Of a DNA stretch of 64,000 nucleotides, positions 58,261-64,000 are shown one piece after another (position 1 is the stretch's first letter; every line of letters begins with the position of its first letter). The stretch comes from Paractinoplanes brasiliensis (GTDB lineage Bacteria > Actinomycetota > Actinomycetes > Mycobacteriales > Micromonosporaceae): assembly GCF_004362215.1 (NCBI RefSeq), contig NZ_SNWR01000001.1:4136001-4200000 (forward strand), given 5' to 3'. Under the pieces are notes generated by a model. The model had not been told where the DNA came from. It saw nothing but the letters and a program-made list of their open reading frames with translations, and made no database searches. Both the position numbers and the translations under genes were made by a program.

Positions 58261-58858
58261 CCGCGGCGAGCAGGCCCGCCCCCGACGGCACGATCGCCGG
58301 GATCCACTCCTCCGACTCCCGCACCGACCGTACGGTCTCGCGGACGGTCAGCGTGTCGACGTCGCGGGCCGCCGGGTCGCTGATCCGCCCGCCCGCCATC
58401 GCGTTGTTGATCAGCAGTACGCCGCCCGGACGCAGCAGGCGCAGCGCGGCCTCGGCGCAGGCGCCGAACTCGGTCACGTCGGCGTCGACGAAGACCAGGT
58501 CGTAGGCGCCGTCGGCCAGCCGGGGCAGCACGTCCAGGGCGCGGCCGGTGATGATGCGGGTGCGCGACGCGGCGAAGCCGGCCTCGATGAAGATGCGCCG
58601 GGCGATCCGTTGATGCTCGTTCTCGACGTCGATCGTGGTCAGCACGCCGTCGGCACGCATGCCGCGCAGCAGCCACACGCCGCTCACGCCCGCGCCGGTG
58701 CCGATCTCGACGACCGCCTTGGCGCTGCCGGCCGCGGCCAGCAACCGCAGCACCGAGCCGGCCGCCGGGGTGACGCTGTCGAGGCCGAGCTCGTGCGCGA
58801 GGCTGCGCGCGGTCTGCAGGACGACGTCCTCGTCGGCGTACACCTCGGCGAACTGCAT
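58250..58858 (-). CDS. O-methyltransferase (Rv1220c-like)
   Basis: A 202-residue class I methyltransferase: SAM motif AVVEIGTGAGVSGVWLL, TTIDVENEHQR, the metal-binding-type VFVDADVTEFGA and LLINNAMAGGRI. It resembles the COMT-like O-methyltransferase adjacent to sigE in M. tuberculosis. Substrate unknown. ATG 58858. Confidence 0.88.
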   Translation of the reverse strand: MQFAEVYADEDVVLQTARSLAHELGLDSVTPAAGSVLRLLAAAGSAKAVVEIGTGAGVSGVWLLRGMRADGVLTTIDVENEHQRIARRIFIEAGFAASRTRIITGRALDVLPRLADGAYDLVFVDADVTEFGACAEAALRLLRPGGVLLINNAMAGGRISDPAARDVDTLTVRETVRSVRESEEWIPAIVPSGAGLLAAVKR

Positions 58859-59088
58859 GGCCTGACTCGTCGACGAACCGGTCGGACGGGCTGACGGGAC
58901 GATGACGACCTCCGGGGATGTTTGCGGACGCGCGTGGATTCAGCCGCGCACATCGGATAAGAGACTAGAGGGAACTGTTGCCGGGACGCATCGGGCCGTC
59001 GATGCCTGAACGGACCGGGGCAGGGCGTCGCCCGGAATCCGTGTCATTCTGGAGTGGGATCCGGGAGGAACTGAGTGGAGGCACCGAC

Positions 59089-60369
59089 GTGACCGACGGC
59101 TGGAATGCGCGTCCCCTGCCGCCGCCCGCCAACGGTCAACCCCTGCCGCCTGCGGGGGGCGCGCCTCAACCGGGTTCGCCGTGGTGGTCCGACGCGCTCG
59201 CCGACCCGTGGCGCGACCCGTACGCTCCGACCGCCGTCGTGGTGCAGACCCCGGCGTCCGCGGCCGCCCCGTCGCCCGAGGCCGTCACCGACCCCGACGC
59301 GCCTCGCCGCTCGTACACCCCGGTCCTGCTGATCTGCCTGGTCACGGCGCTGCTCGCCGGTGGTCTGGGCGGCACGCTGGGCTTTGTCTTCGCGGTCCGC
59401 AGCGGGTATGCCAACGGTGGCGCGGGCACCAGCCTGGGCGCCCCCGCCGAGGAGCCGCCGGCCGCGGCGAACCGGGCGCCCGACTCGCTGGCCGGGGTCG
59501 CGGCCAAGGTGCTGCCGAGCGTGGTGACCGTACGGGTCACCGGCGCGATCGGCTCCGGCTTCGTGGTCTCGGCCGACGGCTATGTGATCACCAACGACCA
59601 CGTCGTGGAGGACGCCGACAACGACACCCTGTCGGTGGCCTTCAGCGACGGCTCCACCGCCAAGGCCGAGCTGGTCGGTCGCGACCCGCAGTCCGACGTG
59701 GCTGTGATCAAGGTCGCCAAGTCCGGCCTCACCCCGGTCGCGTTCGGCAACTCGGACGCGCTCGCTGTCGGTGACCCGGTGCTCGCGTTCGGTTCACCCC
59801 TGGCGCTGCGCAACACGGTGACGTACGGGATCGTCAGCGCGCTGGACCGCACCATCGAGGCCGGCGAGGGCGGCACCACCCGGTATTACGCGGCCATCCA
59901 GACCGACGCCGCGGTCAACCAGGGCAACTCGGGCGGCCCGCTGGTGAACGCGGCCGGTCAGGTCGTCGGGGTCAACTCGGTGATCCGCTCGGTCGCCGGG
60001 AACGAGACCGAGGCGGGCAACATCGGCCTGGCCTTCGCGATCCCGATCAACCAGGCCCGCCGGGTGGGCGGCGACATCATCGACCACGGCAAGGCCCGCC
60101 GTACGGTGATCGGCGCCGAGGTGGTCACCGGCGGTCGCAGCACGTCGGGGGCACGGCTGCGCTCGGTCGAGCCGGCCGGCCCGGCCGCCGCCGCGGGCAT
60201 GAAGCCGGGGGACGTGGTCACCAAGATCGACGGGCATGTGCTCGAGGACGGGACCGACCTGATCGCCCTGGTCCGCAAGTACGATCCCGGCGCCACGGTG
60301 TCGGTGGAGTACCGTCGCGGGACGAAGACGGAAACAGCCTCGGTGACGCTGGTCGCCGACTCCAACTGA
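59089..60369 (+). CDS. htrA: Membrane-anchored HtrA/DegP-like serine protease
   Basis: A 426-residue type II membrane protease. A Pro-rich cytoplasmic tail (about 1-70) is followed by one TM (about 75-102), a trypsin-like domain with His in TNDHVV, Asp in QSDVAVIKV and Ser in GNSGGPLV, and a C-terminal PDZ domain (GMKPGDVVTKIDGHVL). GTG 59089 has GGAGG at 59077-59081; an upstream TTG at 58978 could add 37 residues. Cell-envelope stress role by family. tatB follows. Confidence 0.92.
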   Translation: MTDGWNARPLPPPANGQPLPPAGGAPQPGSPWWSDALADPWRDPYAPTAVVVQTPASAAAPSPEAVTDPDAPRRSYTPVLLICLVTALLAGGLGGTLGFVFAVRSGYANGGAGTSLGAPAEEPPAAANRAPDSLAGVAAKVLPSVVTVRVTGAIGSGFVVSADGYVITNDHVVEDADNDTLSVAFSDGSTAKAELVGRDPQSDVAVIKVAKSGLTPVAFGNSDALAVGDPVLAFGSPLALRNTVTYGIVSALDRTIEAGEGGTTRYYAAIQTDAAVNQGNSGGPLVNAAGQVVGVNSVIRSVAGNETEAGNIGLAFAIPINQARRVGGDIIDHGKARRTVIGAEVVTGGRSTSGARLRSVEPAGPAAAAGMKPGDVVTKIDGHVLEDGTDLIALVRKYDPGATVSVEYRRGTKTETASVTLVADSN

Positions 60370-60435
60370 TCGCCGTCCGGACTGCCACTGGCTACCTCAC
60401 GTGCGTAGGCTTGGCGACGGACCTGGGGAGGCCAC

Positions 60436-60852
60436 ATGTTCGAGAATCTGAACTGGTGGGAGATCGGCGCGCTGCTCATGCTCGCGCTGCTGATCTTCGG
60501 CGAGCGCCTTCCCAAGGTCATCGGCGACGGCCTGCGCATGCTGCGGGGCCTGCGCGCCATGGCGCAGAACGCGACCAGCGACCTCAACCGCGAACTCGGC
60601 ACCGACCTTCAGCTGCAGGATCTGCACCCCAAGGCGTTCATCCGCAAGCACCTGCTCAGCGAGGAGGACGAGGCGGCGATCCGCAAACCGCTGCAGGGCC
60701 TCCTCGACGACGTCAAGCAGGACCTGAACGGTGTGAAGACGGACCTGACCGAGGTCGCCGCGGCCGCCGACATCAAGAACACCAGCACGGCGGCGGACAA
60801 GCCGACGACGGCGGTCGCGCCGACGCGAAAGTTCGACCTCGACGCGACCTGA
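60436..60852 (+). CDS. tatB: Sec-independent translocase subunit TatB
   Basis: A 138-residue protein with the TatA/B N-terminal membrane helix ENLNWWEIGALLMLALLIFG, a Glu/Pro-containing hinge (GERLPKVIG) and an amphipathic helix then a charged tail. Part of the Tat export receptor with TatC, encoded elsewhere. ATG 60436 with GGGGAGG upstream. htrA-tatB order as in mycobacteria. Confidence 0.95.
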   Translation: MFENLNWWEIGALLMLALLIFGERLPKVIGDGLRMLRGLRAMAQNATSDLNRELGTDLQLQDLHPKAFIRKHLLSEEDEAAIRKPLQGLLDDVKQDLNGVKTDLTEVAAAADIKNTSTAADKPTTAVAPTRKFDLDAT

Positions 60853-60859
60853 GCCGTGA

Positions 60860-62005
60860 TCAGCGCTTGGTGTTGACCATCAGGCCGAGCGGCTTGCCGA
60901 CCAGCGACTCACGACGGACGGCCAGCTTGTCGGCCACCGCGTCGAGAGCCTTGGCTGCGGGAGCGTCCGGCGCGGCCAGCACGATCGGGTCGCCGGCGTC
61001 GCCGGCCTCACGCACCCGGGTGTCGAGCGGCACCTGACCCAGCAGCGGCACCGAGGCGCCCACCGTGGTGGTCAGCGAGTCGGCAACGGCCTGCCCGCCG
61101 CCGGCGCCGAAGACCTCCATGCGGGAACCGTCCGGCAGCTCCAGCCAAGACATGTTCTCCACCACGCCGACCAGGCGCTGGTGGGTCTGCAGGGCGATTG
61201 CCCCGGCGCGCTCGGCCACCTCGGCCGCGGCGGCCTGCGGGGTGGTGACAACCAGGATCTCGGCGTTGGGCAGCAGCTGGGCCAGCGAGATGGCCACGTC
61301 GCCGGTGCCCGGGGGCAGGTCGAGCAACAACACGTCGAGGTCGCCCCAGTAGACGTCGGCCAGGAACTGCTGCAGCGCACGGTGCAGCATCGGGCCGCGC
61401 CACACCACCGCGGCGTTGCCGGCCGTGAACATGCCGATCGAGATCACCTTCACGCCGTGCGACTGCGGCGGCATGATCATGTCTTCGACCCGGGTCGGGC
61501 GGCCGTCCACGCCGAGCATGCGCGGCACCGAGTGCCCGTAGATGTCCGCGTCGATCACGCCGACCGACAGCCCGCGCTTGGCCAGGGCCGCGGCCAGGTT
61601 GACGGTCACGCTCGACTTGCCGACGCCGCCCTTGCCGCTGGCCACCGCATAGACCCGCGTACGCGAGCCGGGCTGGGCGAACGGGATGACCGGCTCGGCC
61701 GCGCCGCCCCCGCGCAGGGTCACCTGCAGGGCCTTGCGCTGTTCCTCGCTCATCACGCCGAAGTCGATGCTCACCGACGCGATGCCGGGAATCGCGGTGA
61801 GGGCGGCGGTGATGTCGTTGTTGAGCTTGTCACGCAGCGGGCAACCGGCCACGGTCAGCAACAGCTCGACCCGGACCGTGTCGCCGGCGACGGTGAAGCC
61901 CTTGACCATGCCGAGTTCGGTGATCGGGCGGCGGATCTCGGGGTCGTCGACGGTGGCCAGCGCGGCCTGGATCGCGTCCTCGATGGCGGAGGCGGGAGCG
62001 GACAT
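60860..62005 (-). CDS. mrp: Mrp/ApbC-type Fe-S cluster carrier ATPase
   Basis: A 381-residue P-loop ATPase with an N-terminal MIP18/DUF59 domain (about 1-100) and a Mrp/NBP35-like ATPase: deviant Walker A ASGKGGVGKSSV, DADIYGHSVPR and LLLDLPPGTGD. The CPxC cluster-bridging motif found in E. coli ApbC is not visible; that stretch reads ENMSWLELPDGS. Likely carries or delivers Fe-S clusters. ATG 62005 is used; ATG 62014 would add three residues. Confidence 0.92.
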   Translation of the reverse strand: MSAPASAIEDAIQAALATVDDPEIRRPITELGMVKGFTVAGDTVRVELLLTVAGCPLRDKLNNDITAALTAIPGIASVSIDFGVMSEEQRKALQVTLRGGGAAEPVIPFAQPGSRTRVYAVASGKGGVGKSSVTVNLAAALAKRGLSVGVIDADIYGHSVPRMLGVDGRPTRVEDMIMPPQSHGVKVISIGMFTAGNAAVVWRGPMLHRALQQFLADVYWGDLDVLLLDLPPGTGDVAISLAQLLPNAEILVVTTPQAAAAEVAERAGAIALQTHQRLVGVVENMSWLELPDGSRMEVFGAGGGQAVADSLTTTVGASVPLLGQVPLDTRVREAGDAGDPIVLAAPDAPAAKALDAVADKLAVRRESLVGKPLGLMVNTKR

Positions 62006-62026
62006 GACGCCCATGCTACGTCGGGG

Positions 62027-62572
62027 TCATCGGCGTTCCTCGTCCCAGTCCTTGCGATCCTCCTCCCACTCCGACCGGGCCCTCTTCTCCCGGCGGTGGG
62101 CGGCTTCGTCCAGCTCGTCGGCCAGGCGGGCCAGCTCGGAACGCAGGAAGTCGCGGGTCGCCACCTCGCCCATCGCGATCCGCAGCGACGCGATCTCGCG
62201 GGTCAGGTACTCGGTGTCCGCCTTCTGCATCGCGGCCCGGCGCCTGTCCTCCTCCATCGCCAGCCGGTCGCGGTCCGTCTGCCGGTTCTGCGCGAGCAGG
62301 ATCAGCGGCGCGGCGTACGACGCCTGCAACGACAGGATCAAAGTCAGGAACGTGAACGTGTACGGGTCGAAGCGCAGGTGGGCCGGGGCCAGGGTGTTCC
62401 AGCCGAACCAGGCCGCGATCACCAGGGTCATCCAGACGATGAACCGGGCCGTGCCCATGTACCGGGCGATGCTCTCCGACCAGCGCCCGAACGACTCCGG
62501 GTCGAACCGGGGCAGGCGCACCCGGCCCGGCTCGACGGGCTGGTCCAGGCGGTCGCGGCGCGGATCGGTCAC
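62027..62572 (-). CDS. DUF1003 membrane protein
   Basis: A 181-residue protein with a DUF1003 core: two TM helices (FIVWMTLVIAAWFGWNTL and FTFLTLILSLQASYAAPLIL) and the family LLAQNRQTDRDR, then a charged coiled C-terminus rich in Glu/Arg. Function unknown. GTG start overlaps the stop of the upstream CBS-protein gene by 4 nt. Confidence 0.88.
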   Translation of the reverse strand: MTDPRRDRLDQPVEPGRVRLPRFDPESFGRWSESIARYMGTARFIVWMTLVIAAWFGWNTLAPAHLRFDPYTFTFLTLILSLQASYAAPLILLAQNRQTDRDRLAMEEDRRRAAMQKADTEYLTREIASLRIAMGEVATRDFLRSELARLADELDEAAHRREKRARSEWEEDRKDWDEERR

Positions 62573-63843
62573 AGCGTGACCTCGTCGTTCCGGGGCTCCT
62601 GGTCACGCTCACGCCAGTCCCGGGGCAGCGAGTGGTCGAGCACGTCGTCGACGGTCACCGCGCCCACCAGCCGGCGGGTCGAGTCGATCACGGGCATCGC
62701 CACAAGGTCGTACGTGGCCATCTGCTTGATGATCTCGGCAAGCGTGGTCTCGGGGCGCAGCGGCTCCAGGTCGTTGTCGACGATGCCGCCCAGGATCGAC
62801 GCGGGCGGTTCCCGGAGCAGGCGCTGGAAATGCACCATGCCCAGATACTTGCCGGTCGGGGTCGCCGACGGCGCCCGTGCGACAAAAACCTGGGCCGCGA
62901 CCACCGGGGAAAGCTCCGGTTCCCGAATGCGGGCCAGCGCCTCGGCGACCGTCGCGTCCGGCGTGAGGATCACCGGTTCCGACGTCATCACGCTGCCGGC
63001 CGTGCCGGGACGGTAGTCGAGCAGCTGACGGACGGGGTCGGCCTCCTCCGGCTCCATCAGGTCGAGCAGCACCGCCTGCTCAGCCTTGGGCAGCTCGCCG
63101 AGCAGGTCGGCCGCGTCGTCCGGGTCCATCCGCTCGAGCACGTCGGCGGCGCGTTCCCGATCGAGCCGTACGAGGATCTCGACCTGGTCGTGCTCGGGCA
63201 GCTCCTCCAGCACGTCGGCCAGCGTGCGGTCGCTCAGTGCGGCGGCGACCTCGTTGCGCCGGGCGTCGGGCAGATCCTGCAGCGCGTTGGCCATGTCGGC
63301 CGGCTTCATCTGCTCGAGCAGGGCCAGCAGGTTGGACGTGCCCTGGGTGTCGGTCGGGCCGACCAGGCCGCGAACCCGGTCGTACTCGGCCTGGAAGACA
63401 TGCCCGCGACGGGCAAGCCGGCCGGTGTGCTCGCGCACGGCCACCCGGGTCACCAGCCACTCGTTGTTGCGGTTGAGATCCATGCCGATGTCGACAACGG
63501 CGCCCGGCGACCCCGGCCCGTCGCCGTCCTCCGGCAGGATCGTGACCCGCCTGTCCAGCAGATCCTCGACCAGCAACAGCTCGTTTGGCCGCTTCTCGAA
63601 CCGGCGCAGGTTGAGCGAGCCGCTGGCCAGCACGACCCCCTCGGCGTCCATCGACGTCACCCGCCCGATCGGCAGGAAGATGCGCCGCCGCAGCGCCATC
63701 TCGGCCACCAGCCCGACCACCTGGGGAGGCCGGTTCGTGGTGCGCAGGCGTACGACGGCGTCACGGACCCGCCCGACCCGGTCGCCGTTGGGGTCGAACA
63801 CGGGCAAGCCGGCAAGCCGGGCCAGATAAACCCTCGTCCCCAT
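62569..63843 (-). CDS. CBS/MgtE-N domain protein (no transporter domain)
   Basis: A 424-residue soluble protein. An N-terminal PRC-barrel-like region (about 10-160) is followed by an MgtE intracellular N domain of helical repeats (LEQMKPADMANALQDLP, LEELPEHDQVEILVRLD) and paired CBS domains (about 290-400, including TSEPVILTPDATVAEAL). MgtE TM helices are absent, so this is a regulatory homologue, not a Mg2+ channel. It is coupled to DUF1003. ATG 63843 with GGAG 8 nt upstream. Confidence 0.9.
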   Translation of the reverse strand: MGTRVYLARLAGLPVFDPNGDRVGRVRDAVVRLRTTNRPPQVVGLVAEMALRRRIFLPIGRVTSMDAEGVVLASGSLNLRRFEKRPNELLLVEDLLDRRVTILPEDGDGPGSPGAVVDIGMDLNRNNEWLVTRVAVREHTGRLARRGHVFQAEYDRVRGLVGPTDTQGTSNLLALLEQMKPADMANALQDLPDARRNEVAAALSDRTLADVLEELPEHDQVEILVRLDRERAADVLERMDPDDAADLLGELPKAEQAVLLDLMEPEEADPVRQLLDYRPGTAGSVMTSEPVILTPDATVAEALARIREPELSPVVAAQVFVARAPSATPTGKYLGMVHFQRLLREPPASILGGIVDNDLEPLRPETTLAEIIKQMATYDLVAMPVIDSTRRLVGAVTVDDVLDHSLPRDWRERDQEPRNDEVTL

Positions 63844-63876
63844 GGTCACGGCTCCAGCCTAGGTTAGGGTCCGGAC

Positions 63877-64000
63877 ATGTCAGGAGTGGCGTACGAGATC
63901 GTCGACGTGTTCACCGATCGGCCGTTCGCCGGCAATCCACTCGCCGTGGTCCACGACGCCGACCATCTGGCCACCGACCAGATGCAGACCCTGGCGCGCG
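63877..64000 (+). CDS. PhzF-family protein, N-terminal part (3' end outside window)
   Basis: Forty-one residues are visible: GVAYEIVDVFTDRPFAGNPL followed by AVVHDADHLATDQMQ. That VDVFT-x-PFxGNPLAV start is the signature of PhzF/isomerase-family enzymes (phenazine biosynthesis-like, proline racemase fold). The reaction cannot be told from this part. ATG 63877, divergent from the CBS gene. Confidence 0.9.
   Translation, partial: MSGVAYEIVDVFTDRPFAGNPLAVVHDADHLATDQMQTLAR

Noticed and set aside
62569..63843. MgtE magnesium channel
   Set aside because: The N-terminal and CBS domains are there but no membrane helices follow.

Overview
The window is chromosomal DNA from a high-GC, flagellated, filamentous actinobacterium. 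It holds a flagellar block (flagellin, FlgN, FlgK, FlgL, FliW, CsrA, a chemoreceptor), the developmental sigma factor BldN, mycothiol synthesis (MshA) and the actinobacterial ribosomal protein bS22. Flagella plus BldN point to a zoospore-forming member of the Micromonosporaceae such as Actinoplanes. This is inferred from gene content, not from a database match. Codon use looks even throughout. I see no insertion sequence, prophage, CRISPR array, tRNA or rRNA.

Layout. 1-4.4 kb: the 5' part of flagellin (minus) and, divergently, flgN-flgK-flgL-fliW-csrA, closed by a hairpin at 4342-4375. 4.5-10.2 kb: a methyl-accepting chemotaxis protein, a PHP-like protein, a START-like protein, a PAS histidine kinase, a small zinc-ribbon protein and an orphan response regulator. 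10.1-26.8 kb: a core block in nearly the same order as M. tuberculosis Rv0486-Rv0502: mshA, ybjN-like, gpmA, phoU/senX3/regX3, an Rv0495c-like protein, an Rv0498-like isomerase, an Rv0500A-like HTH protein, bS22, galE2-like and an acyltransferase. It is interrupted by a gene-free stretch with a probable small RNA (13.7 kb) and two paralogous MFS transporters. 26.9-37.9 kb: rsbN-bldN, an acyl-CoA synthetase, a glutaredoxin, a HAD phosphatase, then rex-hemA-hemC-hemD-hemB behind a good Rex operator; this matches the Streptomyces bldN/rex-hem neighbourhood. 37.9-46.8 kb is more accessory: a secreted Calx-beta-like protein, a double GNAT protein, a membrane-anchored lytic transglycosylase, an FmdB zinc ribbon, a 31-bp minisatellite, a cyclase/STAND/TPR protein and a secreted phospholipase A2. 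47-64 kb: a potassium channel, korAB with an orphan nuoA, a DivIVA-like/SRPBCC/tag run, a trypsin-like protease, an enoyl-CoA hydratase with a PaaX regulator, then DUF3117-pepA-O-methyltransferase-htrA-tatB-mrp-DUF1003-CBS/MgtE_N and the start of a PhzF-like gene. The 51.5-62 kb part resembles M. tuberculosis Rv1209-Rv1229c.

Regulation visible in the DNA: back-to-back FliA-like promoters between flagellin and flgN; a CsrA-type hairpin in the flagellin leader, fitting the FliW/CsrA pair made 4 kb away; PHO-box repeats between phoU and senX3; a BldD-type palindrome upstream of bldN; a Rex operator over the rex promoter; and a 9-bp inverted repeat in front of paaX. The most interesting unexplained element is 13658-13908: a promoter covered by two interlocking inverted repeats, then a probable RNA of about 200 nt with a three-way junction, several G-rich hairpin loops carrying GGGGA, and a strong intrinsic terminator. 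I propose it as a new small RNA; a role as a CsrA-binding RNA is speculative.
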